Source: an uncultured Desulfobacteraceae bacterium (GTDB lineage: Bacteria; Desulfobacterota; Desulfobacteria; Desulfobacterales; Desulfatirhabdiaceae). Taken from it: 45,772 nt of DNA. A program made the translations under genes and the position numbers. The stretch is taken from assembly GCA_903909505.1 (NCBI GenBank), contig CAIVVZ010000188.1:1-45772 (forward strand), given 5' to 3'. The notes below the pieces were generated by a model. It searched no databases. It was not told the origin of the DNA and saw only the letters and a program-made list of their open reading frames with translations. Below are positions 1 through 8,525 of this stretch, piece after piece; the stretch's first letter is position 1, and every line of letters begins with the position of its first letter.

Positions 1-41
1 GCGAAGAAGACGCAAAAATACAGATGGCCTAATCTTAACGG

Positions 42-77
42 ACAGGGCGGCGAATCTTTGCCGCCCTGTTTTTATTT
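42..77 (+). terminator. Rho-independent terminator
   Basis: A perfect 10-bp inverted repeat (ACAGGGCGGC / GCCGCCCTGT) with an 8-nt loop is followed by TTTTATTT. It most likely ends a plus-strand gene lying before the window. The sequence before it is too short to identify that gene. Confidence 0.85.
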
Positions 78-600
78 CAAAAATATTTTTCATCCTTTCA
101 GAATCGCCAAACCATCATTTTTAGCCTGTCAACCTTCCGCCGAAAACACCGAAAGGCTCAAAACGAGTGTTAATCCGGCCGGACTTCCATTTCCGAGCCA
201 GCCTGCCTTGAATGATCGGCGAGACCATGATAAAGAAACCCGTAACCTGGGAAAAAGCCCTTGACGTGATTTGCGAGAATATGTCTGGAAGCCGTGATGA
301 AGCCATCGGGACTGACGTTTGATGCATTTTGGCGGAAAGGATAAAGGAACCCGCGCCGATTTGTCGGATCCATCCCCTGACCGCAATAAAAACCGGGATC
401 GAAGAAGGAGATGACGTTAAGGTTGAAAGCTTTTACTGAAGGGAATTCCCTGCCGGATTCGAAAGGCTTCAAAAGCTTGAAAAGCCGGAATTGCCGCTGG
501 CCCGATTACCGTTCTGGCACTGATTGACATTGCGCATTCAAATGGATTATGATGGCAGTGTAAAAAGCCGATTCAGGAAGAGCGATCGGATAGAATCGGC
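78..600. other. Gene-poor stretch before the histidine kinase
   Basis: No convincing gene is seen here. Only short open frames occur, for example about 31 codons starting near 227 and another starting near 320, with no recognisable product. The frame of the downstream kinase is open back to a TGA at 550, but that extension has no better start codon. The stretch could hold the kinase promoter and 5' leader, or the eroded remains of a gene. No clear -35/-10 pair was found. Confidence 0.4.
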
Positions 601-603
601 TTG

Positions 604-2232
604 ATGCCTCAACAAAAGGAATTCATCAAAATGAATCAGCGGATCATGGCTGAAACCGAGGAGCGGCATCTGGCGGAACAGGAGATTCGGCGTCAAAAGG
701 CCTACATTGAACAGATCATTGAGAATTCCCCTGTCGCCATTTCTGTGATGAACATTGATGGCGCTATTACCCGCATAAACCGGGAATTCACCCGCCTTTT
801 TGGCTATACCTTTGTGGAAGTCGCCGGCCGCAATATCAGTGATCTTCTGGCGCCCCCGGGTCTTGAGGCCGAAGCCCACAAACTGCGATCCTTGACTGCA
901 TCAGGCGAACGCATCCAGGTTGAAACCATCCGCAAGTCCAAGTCCGGCGAAACAATTGAAGTAGCCATCGCCGGATCTCCCATTTTTGTCGACAATGAAC
1001 TCATCGCTATTCAGGCGGTGTATTCGAATATCACGGATCGGAAACAGGCGGAAATCGAAAAAGCCAAGCTGGAATCTCAGCTCCTCCATGCCCAGAAAAT
1101 GGAGGCCATCGGTATCCTGGCCGGCGGCATTGCTCATGATTTCAACAACATTCTGGGCGCAATCATCGGCTTTAGCCAGATGGCATTGATGGATGCCGAA
1201 AACGGCATCTCAAAGCCTCACGACCTGAAACAGATTTTAAAATCCGCCGAGCGCGCCAAGCACCTGGTCAAGCAAATTCTGACGTTCAGCCGCAGAATAA
1301 CGCCGGAGCTGTCTTCCCAGCAATTGAATCAGATCATCCTGCAAACCGTCACCCTGCTGGAACGGACCCTGCCCAAGATGGTTTCGATTCAAACCGATCT
1401 CTCATCCGATCTGCCCCCGATCCATGCTGACCCCATTCAACTGGAGCAGGTGCTGATGAATCTGGGAACCAATGCAGCCGACGCCATGCCGGATGGCGGC
1501 ATCCTGTCGATTCGCACGGAAAATGTCTGGATCGAAGAAAGCGTCAGCGGCGATTTTATGGAAATGCCGCCCGGCCGCTACGTGCTGCTGACGGCAGCCG
1601 ATTTTGGGTTCGGCATGGACGAAAAAACTCTCAAACATATTTTCGATCCGTTTTTTACGACAAAAGGCGTGGGAAAAGGCACGGGATTGGGGCTGGCAAC
1701 GGTTTTTGGCATTGTAAAAAGCCATAGCGGACACATCTTCTGCCAGAGCAATCCGGGAAAGGGAACGTCATTTCAAATATATTTTCCAGCGCATGTCACC
1801 CCGCCCGTACTGCCAGTAACAACCGATTTGCCCCCAGTGGTTCAGAGCGGCGAGGAAACCATTCTGCTGGTCGATGACGACCCGTCCATACGGGAAATTG
1901 GCCAGGAACTGCTTGAACGCTACGGCTACCGTGTTCTGCTTGCTGAAAGCGGAGAAGAAGCTCTTTTGCGGTTCGGCGCGCATCCCGGCGACATTGACTT
2001 GATCATTCTGGATCTGGGAATGCCGGGAATGGGCGGATATCGATGCCTTACGGAGCTTTTAAAAATGGATCCGGCCGTCCGCATCCTGATCGCCAGCGGT
2101 TACGGCCCGGTCGGCCAGGCCCAGGAAGCCCTGAAATCCGGAGCCAAAGGATTCATCGGCAAACCCTACCGGATCGAGGACATGCTGGCGGCAATCCGAA
2201 AAGTCATGGCCCCGGCGGGAAGTTATAGTTGA
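604..2232 (+). CDS. Cytosolic PAS hybrid sensor histidine kinase with C-terminal receiver
   Basis: This is a hybrid two-component kinase that autophosphorylates on His and passes phosphate to its own receiver Asp. In order: a short N-terminal helix, a PAS domain (about residues 35-150), a HisKA dimerisation domain with the phospho-acceptor in GGIAHDFNNIL (His near 178), and a HATPase_c domain (about 285-400). The ATPase domain has an N-box (NLGTNAADAMPDGG) and a G-rich GVGKGTGLGLA motif. A receiver domain (about 420-540) has DDD near its start and the acceptor Asp near 470 in ILDLGMPG. The usual D-T-G of the G1 box reads D-F-G. There is no membrane segment, so the stimulus is probably intracellular. 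ATG 604 was chosen; TTG 601 and ATG 631 are alternatives, and no strong ribosome site decides. No partner regulator is adjacent. Confidence 0.9.
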   Translation: MPQQKEFIKMNQRIMAETEERHLAEQEIRRQKAYIEQIIENSPVAISVMNIDGAITRINREFTRLFGYTFVEVAGRNISDLLAPPGLEAEAHKLRSLTASGERIQVETIRKSKSGETIEVAIAGSPIFVDNELIAIQAVYSNITDRKQAEIEKAKLESQLLHAQKMEAIGILAGGIAHDFNNILGAIIGFSQMALMDAENGISKPHDLKQILKSAERAKHLVKQILTFSRRITPELSSQQLNQIILQTVTLLERTLPKMVSIQTDLSSDLPPIHADPIQLEQVLMNLGTNAADAMPDGGILSIRTENVWIEESVSGDFMEMPPGRYVLLTAADFGFGMDEKTLKHIFDPFFTTKGVGKGTGLGLATVFGIVKSHSGHIFCQSNPGKGTSFQIYFPAHVTPPVLPVTTDLPPVVQSGEETILLVDDDPSIREIGQELLERYGYRVLLAESGEEALLRFGAHPGDIDLIILDLGMPGMGGYRCLTELLKMDPAVRILIASGYGPVGQAQEALKSGAKGFIGKPYRIEDMLAAIRKVMAPAGSYS

Positions 2233-2275
2233 AACAGCGCAACGCCTCCTCCCATCCCCCTGCAAAGGAAACCGC

Positions 2276-2833
2276 ATGATTATTCCCCGTCATGAGGTCA
2301 CAGAAAAAGTGAACGAGCTTATACAGCTGCCGCTTGGCCTGAAAGTCCGGCAGTTGCCCTGTAACGATGTTACAGAATCTATGAGTGAACACATTCCTCT
2401 GCCCGTGGCCTCAAATCCGCCATCGGAGGTGGAAAAATACTTCTGGTGCAAGAAACGCGATATGAATCGCGTGTTCGCCACCTGCGTCCGGTGCAAGCAC
2501 TATCCCTGCGATTATTGCACTCCCGGCAGAATACGGGATCTGGCAAACACCGACTATGTGGTCATTACAAACGTCACCTTCATCAGCAAAAGGAGAAAAA
2601 TCGTGTTGGCAAAAATGCAAGACGGCACTTATAAAGAATTGGATATCGATGTGAAGTCCCCGAACCCGGACCAGCTAAAAGGTGTTGAGGAAGTCTATGT
2701 GATCTCGAAGGTACTGATTCCGGTGCTGACTCTGCGGGCTAAAAACGAGAGCGACAGCATCGAAACTGTCCGTGATCCGGAACCTGCGGAGATTAAAAGC
2801 CGCCAGAGAAAAGAAAAAGAGACACAGAATTAA
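2276..2833 (+). CDS. Cys-cluster protein of unknown function
   Basis: The 185-residue soluble protein is not assigned to a family. Its centre carries a compact metal-binding-type cluster, CVRCKHYPCDYC (Cys 70, 73, 78 and 81), with one more Cys at 58. Zn or an Fe-S cluster is the likely ligand. The C-terminal third is basic and acidic (KSRQRKEKE). The chosen ATG has a good AAGGAA ribosome site 5 nt upstream. It starts 43 bp after the histidine kinase on the same strand, so the two may be co-transcribed. No catalytic motif was seen. Confidence 0.7.
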   Translation: MIIPRHEVTEKVNELIQLPLGLKVRQLPCNDVTESMSEHIPLPVASNPPSEVEKYFWCKKRDMNRVFATCVRCKHYPCDYCTPGRIRDLANTDYVVITNVTFISKRRKIVLAKMQDGTYKELDIDVKSPNPDQLKGVEEVYVISKVLIPVLTLRAKNESDSIETVRDPEPAEIKSRQRKEKETQN

Positions 2834-3038
2834 CCCATGCAATGTGGCCGTTGTATTCGGAAGAGAGGGGTGCCTTACTCGGCTCCCGCCTTCCGTAGCG
2901 CCGTCACTCGGTTAGCCGGAGCGTGAGTTTTCCCATTCCTGATTCTCACGCTGGCGCGGAAGCTCCAAGAGATTGGCGCTGTAGATAGCGGGTCGAAAAC
3001 CAATGCAACTAACGAACCCGAATAAGATTAGATGTCTT

Positions 3039-3548
3039 TTATGATTTGGCGGCAGGCACCACTGATTTCAACTTTGCGTTGTAGATCTCGAGCCACCCCT
3101 TGAGGACTTCAATGCTCTTTTCCAATCCAGGAGTTCCCGCGGCTTTTGCACCGGTTATATCCCTCAACAGATCTGAATACGCATTCACCAGCTCTTTTTC
3201 CTTAACCAGAAGCACTTCACTCTGTTCCTGAACTCGCTTCTGAAAAAAGCTGCGCAGCACATTCATCGCATCATCTTGGGTTTTGAATGCAACACCGGTG
3301 ATGCCTTTTAAATCCAGTCCCTTTACGGAAAAGGGTTCCAGAGCACTGGAACGCTGAGAAAAAACCCAACCTGACGAAGAACCTCTCACCAAATAGAGAT
3401 CTCCGGCCCGAACCGTAAAATAATAGCTTTTGGGCAGTGCCGTAAATGTCAAAATGATCGCAGCAATGAGAATAATCACCGGCAGAACGATAATGATCTT
3501 TCTGCCAACGAGACGTTGACGGAAAAACGGTAAACTTGATTCTTCCAT
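3039..3548 (-). CDS. Single-pass membrane protein of unknown function
   Basis: The 169-residue protein has one strong N-terminal transmembrane helix (about residues 17-38, IIIVLPVIILIAAIILTF). The remainder is soluble, probably periplasmic, and ends in a helical region rich in Glu, Lys and Leu. The basic residues before the helix (RQRLVGRK) predict an N-in orientation. A strong GGAGGT site precedes the ATG. No family is recognised. It stands alone and converges with the upstream Cys-cluster gene. Confidence 0.7.
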   Translation of the reverse strand: MEESSLPFFRQRLVGRKIIIVLPVIILIAAIILTFTALPKSYYFTVRAGDLYLVRGSSSGWVFSQRSSALEPFSVKGLDLKGITGVAFKTQDDAMNVLRSFFQKRVQEQSEVLLVKEKELVNAYSDLLRDITGAKAAGTPGLEKSIEVLKGWLEIYNAKLKSVVPAAKS

Positions 3549-3709
3549 GGGTGTACCTCCATTTTTTGGGTTTATTTTAATAATTAAAATATTATGATGA
3601 CATTCTACCAGATCTGATCACATTTGTGAAATATTGATTTTTTTCAGCGCGGACAGCCTGAAAGCTTTAATTGAAAGTATTCGGTATTGGAGCGGCCTTG
3701 TGAAAAGGA

Positions 3710-4870
3710 TCAAATATACCGGTCCACCATTTCGGAAATATACCGCTCCACCCCGGGTACGCCTTCGGAAGCCTCGATTTCCTGAATCAACCGGCTGATT
3801 TTCTGATGCGTTTCCGAATCACGTCTGAAATCCTCGATGGAGCGATAGACGCCGCTTCTTCTACCCAGCCGAAAAATGATCCGGTCTTTTTCCGAAAGCT
3901 CCTGATAGGACTGAATCACCTTCAGCATGGCCGGTTTATCCTCCGGCAGCTTTCCGGAAACATCCTCCAGAAGGTTCATGATGTGGTCGCTGGACACCCT
4001 GCTGGTAATGCCGTCCAGAGCCGCGATGAACACCCGGATTTCTTCAGCCAGCGCATCATCGGTCTGCATCGCGAAACTGCCGTTTTTGACTTTTTCATGA
4101 AGAGAAACCCGGTCCGGAACCCTCAGGCTTCTCAGGCGGATAAAATGCGGGTTGATCCGGTTCAGCACGCGGGCCGTCTCAATCGCGTGTTCCCGCCACA
4201 TGGCCTGCCCGCCAAGCCCCGGCATGACATATTCCGACACTTCCATGCCGGCTTCGATGAGTTTTCGTCCGGCCTCGATATGAACGGCTGCGCTCACCCC
4301 TTTTTTCATGAAACGCAGCAGTGGATCATATCCGGTTTCCAGGCCGATATGCACGCGGTTCAAGCCGGCTTTTCGGATTTGTTTGAGCGATTCCAGAGAT
4401 TTGCGGGAAACGGTTTTGGATCTGGAATAAGTCGTAACCCGGCTGATCTCCGGGAATTTCTCCCTCAGGAAGCTCAGAACCGCCACCAAATCATCGGTTT
4501 TCATGATCAGGTTGTCGGCATCCTGAAGAAAGCACGCGGACGTACCGTAATACATCCAGACCGCCATTCCCCGATAGCACTGGCTGAACCCGGAACCGCC
4601 CGAAATATGGGAAATCACCGCATCATCCACGGCGCCGTTTCTACCCAGCTTGTGGGAAAGTTCCTGGAGATCGTCCGCAATGTTTCGCGCCGTCTGAATA
4701 TCCTGCTTGATTTCGTCAACGGTTCGAAGGGAAAATTTCCGGCTCTTATACACCGGACAAAACAGGCACTGATTCCAGGGGCAGTTACGGGTCAGGCGAA
4801 GCAGCAGGCTTCGGGCTTCGTTGGGGGGACGGATCGGTCCCTGTTCAAAACTGGAGGCTCTGACATTCAT
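3710..4870 (-). CDS. Radical SAM protein, GCPWN-type
   Basis: The 386-residue protein has its radical-SAM cluster motif near the N terminus as C30-PWNQ-C35-LF-C38, that is CX4CX2C rather than the textbook CX3CX2C. This spacing is shared by a group of uncharacterised COG1032-like proteins with CPWNxCxFC motifs. Further barrel features include HIGLETG and SEYVMPGLGG. No B12-binding or SPASM domain is visible. Its ATG overlaps the mutY stop (ATGA), so translation is probably coupled and it forms the last gene of hsp20-mutY-rSAM. The substrate is unknown. The family call is firm. Confidence 0.85.
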   Translation of the reverse strand: MNVRASSFEQGPIRPPNEARSLLLRLTRNCPWNQCLFCPVYKSRKFSLRTVDEIKQDIQTARNIADDLQELSHKLGRNGAVDDAVISHISGGSGFSQCYRGMAVWMYYGTSACFLQDADNLIMKTDDLVAVLSFLREKFPEISRVTTYSRSKTVSRKSLESLKQIRKAGLNRVHIGLETGYDPLLRFMKKGVSAAVHIEAGRKLIEAGMEVSEYVMPGLGGQAMWREHAIETARVLNRINPHFIRLRSLRVPDRVSLHEKVKNGSFAMQTDDALAEEIRVFIAALDGITSRVSSDHIMNLLEDVSGKLPEDKPAMLKVIQSYQELSEKDRIIFRLGRRSGVYRSIEDFRRDSETHQKISRLIQEIEASEGVPGVERYISEMVDRYI

Positions 4871-6015
4871 ATCTTTGTTCCTGTTGGGAGAGTTTTATGA
4901 CTGATGTGTTCCGTGTCCTTAAGAAGCCCCAGAAATTTATGATTGGCGCCGGGAAACGGATAAAGATCCATATCACCTGGGGCGATCCAGCGGAAATCGA
5001 CAGGACCATTCAACCGAACCGCTCCGGAAAGCGCGTGACAGATAAACACCTGCATTTGAATTTTGAAATGGGTATAGGCATGTTTCACCTGGCAAAGATG
5101 CGATACGATTCTTGCCGAAATCCCGGTTTCTTCCCGGATTTCCCGCACACAGGCATCGGCGGGGCTTTCTCCTTCCTGAATTTTTCCGCCGGGAAATTCC
5201 CATAATCCGCCCAACAGGCCATCGGGCTTTCTTTGCGTGATGAGCATTCGCCCCTGATGGTAGACGACGCCTGCCACAACCGGATAGAGCGGAACCGGCA
5301 CCGCCTTTATGCGTTTGGGATAGACATCGACCTGACGGGAAGAAAACGCCGTGCAGAATGTATTGAGCGGACACTGGGGGCAAACGGGTTTTGCGGGTTT
5401 ACAGATCAGGGCACCGAGTTCCATCATCGCCTGATTGAAGATTCCAGGCGCATCCCGATCCAGGAGTGCCGTTGCCGGTTCCTGGAATGCCACGTGAGCC
5501 CTGGAGCCATTTACCGGCGTATCCATGACAAACAGCCTGGAAATCACCCGCTTGACATTTCCATCCACGACCGCAAACGGCTGATTAAAGGCAATGCTGA
5601 GAACTGCCGAGGCGATGTAGTCTCCCACCCCCGGAAACTGTCTGAAGGCATTCCAGTCAGCGGGAATTTGACCGCAATAGCGGGAAGTTACCTGAATGGC
5701 GGCTTTATGAAAGTTACGGGCCCGGCTGTAATATCCCAGGCCCTCCCAGAGTTTAAGCACATCCTGCTGATCCGCGAGGGCAAGAGATTGAATCGTCGGA
5801 AATCGTTTCAAAAAACGGTCGTGATAGGCAATCACGGTTTTAACCTGAGTCTGCTGAAGCATGACTTCAGAAACCCAAACAGAATAAGGCTCCGGGGTCT
5901 TTCGCCATGGAAGGTTCCGGTGATTGTCCGCGTACCAGGCATGAAGGCGTTTTCGAATAAGTAACAAATCTTGCGGACCAGGATAAAGTGGGGTCACGGA
6001 CAATCCCGAACCCAT
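4867..6015 (-). CDS. mutY: A/G-specific adenine glycosylase MutY
   Basis: MutY removes adenine mispaired with 8-oxoguanine in base-excision repair. The N-terminal HhH-GPD glycosylase domain carries SEVMLQQTQV with the catalytic Glu, and VVDGNVKRV with the catalytic Asp. The [4Fe-4S] loop is CX6CX2CX5C (C-KPAKPV-C-PQ-C-PLNTF-C). The C-terminal NUDIX-like 8-oxoG recognition domain retains a full Nudix box (GX5EX7REIREETG), which is unusually complete for MutY. The length (382 residues) is normal. The start was placed at ATG 6015, which overlaps the hsp20 stop as TGATG; a TTG lies one codon earlier. The gene overlaps the radical SAM start downstream. Confidence 0.95.
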   Translation of the reverse strand: MGSGLSVTPLYPGPQDLLLIRKRLHAWYADNHRNLPWRKTPEPYSVWVSEVMLQQTQVKTVIAYHDRFLKRFPTIQSLALADQQDVLKLWEGLGYYSRARNFHKAAIQVTSRYCGQIPADWNAFRQFPGVGDYIASAVLSIAFNQPFAVVDGNVKRVISRLFVMDTPVNGSRAHVAFQEPATALLDRDAPGIFNQAMMELGALICKPAKPVCPQCPLNTFCTAFSSRQVDVYPKRIKAVPVPLYPVVAGVVYHQGRMLITQRKPDGLLGGLWEFPGGKIQEGESPADACVREIREETGISARIVSHLCQVKHAYTHFKIQMQVFICHALSGAVRLNGPVDFRWIAPGDMDLYPFPGANHKFLGLLKDTEHISHKTLPTGTKI

Positions 6016-6461
6016 CAATTCACATGCACATGAATCTGCAGGGGTTTTTCTGCTTCAGGTTTTGGGAAATGGATTTCCAGAACACCGTCTTTAAGAACCG
6101 CCCGGATATGATCGGCGCTGACGCGTCCAGGCAAGGTAAATGCCCTGAAAAAAGAACCAAAACATCGTTCCCTCCGGTAACATTTTTCGTTTTCAACGGG
6201 AATATCCGCTGTTCGTTCTCCCTTTAATGTCATCAGATTGTCTTTGAGCTCGACACTGACATTTTCCTTTTTTACACCCGGAAGGTCCGCCTTTATGATG
6301 ACACCCTCCGCAGTGTCAAGAATATCCACCGCCGGTTTCCACTCGCATCTGGCGATTTCATCCTCGATAAGGGGATCGGATGCTGAGTCGGCAATCATCT
6401 GGTTGATGCGATTTTGAAGAAACCCGATGCTTTTCCACGGATCCCATCTAACATACGACAT
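6015..6461 (-). CDS. hsp20: Small heat shock protein (Hsp20/alpha-crystallin family)
   Basis: The 148-residue ATP-independent holdase chaperone has an N-terminal region with WDPWKS, then an alpha-crystallin domain (about 45-140). That domain includes VIIKADLPGVKKENVSVEL and the conserved G-V-L element (LKDGVLEIHFPK), with a short I-x-V tail. ATG 6461 was chosen because a near-perfect AAGGAGGTGAT ribosome site lies at ideal distance; longer frames start inside that site. A sigma-70 promoter lies upstream. It leads the operon with mutY and a radical SAM gene. Confidence 0.95.
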   Translation of the reverse strand: MSYVRWDPWKSIGFLQNRINQMIADSASDPLIEDEIARCEWKPAVDILDTAEGVIIKADLPGVKKENVSVELKDNLMTLKGERTADIPVENEKCYRRERCFGSFFRAFTLPGRVSADHIRAVLKDGVLEIHFPKPEAEKPLQIHVHVN

Positions 6462-6465
6462 ATAG

Positions 6466-6497
6466 ATCACCTCCTTATATGGATGACGGAAAACAAC
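6466..6497 (-). promoter_or_regulatory. Candidate fourU-like RNA thermometer in hsp20 leader
   Basis: In the minus-strand transcript, GUUGUUUUC (6497-6489) can pair with GGAGGUGAU (6474-6466), which contains the whole Shine-Dalgarno sequence. The helix has nine contiguous pairs, six of them G-U wobbles, across a 14-nt loop. A weak U-rich helix hiding the ribosome site is the hallmark of fourU thermometers, and the gene is a heat-shock gene. The pairing is seen in sequence; the function is inferred. Confidence 0.45.
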
Positions 6498-6523
6498 TAT
6501 CCGTAAACTTCTGAGTTCTGCTA

Positions 6524-6552
6524 AGAATAAAGCGCATGCAGACGGCTGTCAA
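6524..6552 (-). promoter_or_regulatory. Sigma-70-type promoter of hsp20-mutY operon
   Basis: Read on the minus strand, a perfect TTGACA (-35, 6552-6547) is followed after exactly 17 nt by TATTCT (-10, 6529-6524). Transcription would start near 6517, giving a leader of about 55 nt before the hsp20 ATG. It sits in the short gap after the ispH fusion gene. A housekeeping-type promoter before a heat-shock gene fits control by the leader RNA rather than by an alternative sigma factor. Confidence 0.75.
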
Positions 6553-6565
6553 GGCAGCCAAAAAT

Positions 6566-8302
6566 CTATGACTGAAAGACGGCCGTATAGAGCAGGGTCA
6601 CCATGCCCGCCAGAAAGAAATGAGATTCGACCAGAAATTCCAAACGGATACCCGGAAGCATGAATCCGTTTTCATGCATGCTGATCAGCGCCAGCATGGC
6701 CGCTGGACAGACAGAAAGACCCAGCCCCAGGACAGGTATGATTCCTGACAAGCTTGAGGAAATGATCAGAACAACCCATATTCCCAAAACAGTTTTCAGA
6801 ATTCGAATGGATTTTTTTTCTCCCAGAAGAATTGGAATGGTTTCTTTGCCGACAATCCGGTCCCCCTGCATATCCAGAATATCAAAAAAAGCCGTTCGGG
6901 CAAATGCCAGCCCCGTGGCCCATAAAAACACCAGCGTCGTTTTCAGACCAAATGGATTGCCGGCGGAGATGACCGGCAAAACCGATGTCACCACTCCCCA
7001 TGCAACCGCGATCAGAATGGTTTTAGAGCCGGAAATATCCCTTATCCGAGAATATTTTCCTATAAATAGCGTCTTCGGGATCAGTTTAATGTTATAGGAA
7101 AGCCCCAGAACACTCATCATCAGAAGAACGAGAAAAGTGGTCATGCCCTGGGAATAGGCGATAAGCAGTCCCGCGGCCCCGGAAAACAGGGCAAGAGATA
7201 TCAGAAATCGTTTGTGCCCACGATAAAAAGCCTCCCGCTCCGGATCATTATACCGGTCTGCCTTGAGTCCGGTCAGATTGTTCAAGGTATGCATCGACAG
7301 CACGTAGAGCATGGATATCCAGACATGGGGCAGAAAATCGCTGATCCCCATCAGCACCGCACAGGCGTAACTCAAACACCCCGCACCCGCGGCAACAAAA
7401 ACATTGGTCAGGAGCAAGGCCTGCTGAATGGAAAAAACGAATTTCTGAATCCCGGCGCTGTTCTTATACGGCAGTCTTTCCACGGCCCTGACCACCCGGT
7501 TGATGACCCAGTTGGGGGTTGACGCGCCCGCGGTAATGCCGATGGTTTCCGCAACGGACAGGGCCTTGACGTCCAGATCGGATTCGGTTTCGATGTGAAA
7601 GGTTGCTACGCCGGACTGACCGGCAATTTCAGCAAGCCGCTGGGTATTTCCGCTGCTTTTGCCCCCGACAACGATCAACGCATCCACCATTGCCGCCATT
7701 TTCTGAACTTCCGCCTGGCGCTGCGCCGTTGAATCGCAGATGGTATCAAAACATTGGTAGTGCGGGTGGCGCGATCGCGCCCAGTTTTTGACCGCTTCAA
7801 ACAGACGGGTATTCAGTGTTGTCTGGGCAACCAGAATGGCCTTGTCAAAATCGGGCAGTACTTCAAGCTCTTCAATGCTTCCGGCGACAAAACCCTTGTC
7901 AGCGGCAAATCCCATCAGCCCCACAACCTCGGGATGGTCCCGATCTCCGATAATAATGGATGCGTATCCCTGCCTGGCATGTTTTTTGATGATTGCCTGA
8001 ACCTTAATCACTCTGGGGCAGGTCGCGTCTATGACCGCAAAACCGGCCTTCTTCAGATCCTTTTTGATGGCAGGCGGCACCCCGTGGGCACGAATCAGCA
8101 CGGTTCCTTCTCCGGCTTCGGGAATATTCCGAATGATGTGAACACCTTTTTCATCCAGAAGGTCAAGCACCTGGGGATTATGAATCAAGGGACCGTGAGT
8201 GAAGATGGGGCCGCGGTGTTTGCCCGGAGAGTCCAGAGCCATTTCAACGGCTCTTCGCACCCCCATGCAAAAGCCGGCGGTCTTGGCGATGATGATTTTC
8301 AT
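6566..8302 (-). CDS. ispH: IspH (HMBPP reductase) fused to a UbiA-type prenyltransferase
   Basis: The 578-residue protein has two parts. Residues 1-285 are IspH, which makes IPP and DMAPP from HMBPP in the MEP pathway. The three [4Fe-4S] cysteines are present (C12 in GFCMGVRRA, C95 in DATCPRV, C189 in TICDST), as are H41, H73, H123 and E125 (DHPEV), and the GASTP motif. Residues about 290-578 are a multi-helix membrane domain of the UbiA superfamily. Its two Asp-rich motifs are NNLTGLKADRYND and DILDMQGDR. The first enzyme makes prenyl precursors and the second transfers prenyl groups, although UbiA enzymes usually use longer polyprenyl diphosphates. IspH normally stands alone at about 310 residues. 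A weak GGAAG site precedes the ATG. Downstream of CooT in the same direction. Confidence 0.92.
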   Translation of the reverse strand: MKIIIAKTAGFCMGVRRAVEMALDSPGKHRGPIFTHGPLIHNPQVLDLLDEKGVHIIRNIPEAGEGTVLIRAHGVPPAIKKDLKKAGFAVIDATCPRVIKVQAIIKKHARQGYASIIIGDRDHPEVVGLMGFAADKGFVAGSIEELEVLPDFDKAILVAQTTLNTRLFEAVKNWARSRHPHYQCFDTICDSTAQRQAEVQKMAAMVDALIVVGGKSSGNTQRLAEIAGQSGVATFHIETESDLDVKALSVAETIGITAGASTPNWVINRVVRAVERLPYKNSAGIQKFVFSIQQALLLTNVFVAAGAGCLSYACAVLMGISDFLPHVWISMLYVLSMHTLNNLTGLKADRYNDPEREAFYRGHKRFLISLALFSGAAGLLIAYSQGMTTFLVLLMMSVLGLSYNIKLIPKTLFIGKYSRIRDISGSKTILIAVAWGVVTSVLPVISAGNPFGLKTTLVFLWATGLAFARTAFFDILDMQGDRIVGKETIPILLGEKKSIRILKTVLGIWVVLIISSSLSGIIPVLGLGLSVCPAAMLALISMHENGFMLPGIRLEFLVESHFFLAGMVTLLYTAVFQS

Positions 8303-8332
8303 AACGGACTTCCGGGCCTGTGATTTTCCGGG

Positions 8333-8515
8333 CTACTTGAGGAAGATCTTGTGATCCACCAGAGACAATGAATAGACCCGGGCTTTGAAAAATTTTTGAT
8401 CTCCGAAAATACTGATCAGTCGAACCCCATCATTTTCGGGTTCGACAACGTCAACAGCTTCCATTACCAAACGGGTTTCTTCTCCTTCAATCAGATATGC
8501 ATTGGCTTCACACAT
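8333..8515 (-). CDS. cooT: CooT-family nickel-binding protein
   Basis: The 60-residue protein starts MCEANAYL, the CooT signature in which Cys2 helps bind nickel. CooT was first linked to nickel supply for CO dehydrogenase; many homologues lie outside coo operons, as here. The length is typical. An AAGGAT ribosome site precedes the ATG. It lies 10 bp after the DUF3842 gene, so the two are almost certainly co-transcribed. No CO dehydrogenase gene lies in the window. Confidence 0.85.
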   Translation of the reverse strand: MCEANAYLIEGEETRLVMEAVDVVEPENDGVRLISIFGDQKFFKARVYSLSLVDHKIFLK

Positions 8516-8525
8516 GGTATCATCC

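Noticed and set aside
510..535. Sigma-54-like TGGCAC...TTGC before the histidine kinase
   Set aside because: The distance between GG and GC is about 14 nt, not the required 10.
2925..2965. Inverted repeat AGCGTGAG/CTCACGCT between convergent genes
   Set aside because: Only 8 bp with an 18-nt loop and no T-run; too weak to call a terminator.
3806..4900. Long plus-strand open frame
   Set aside because: It is the antisense shadow of the radical SAM gene, with no family resemblance and poor composition.
5070..5095. Half match to a parS site (TGTTTCAC) inside mutY
   Set aside because: Only the left half matches the consensus and the right half is poor; it lies in a conserved coding region.
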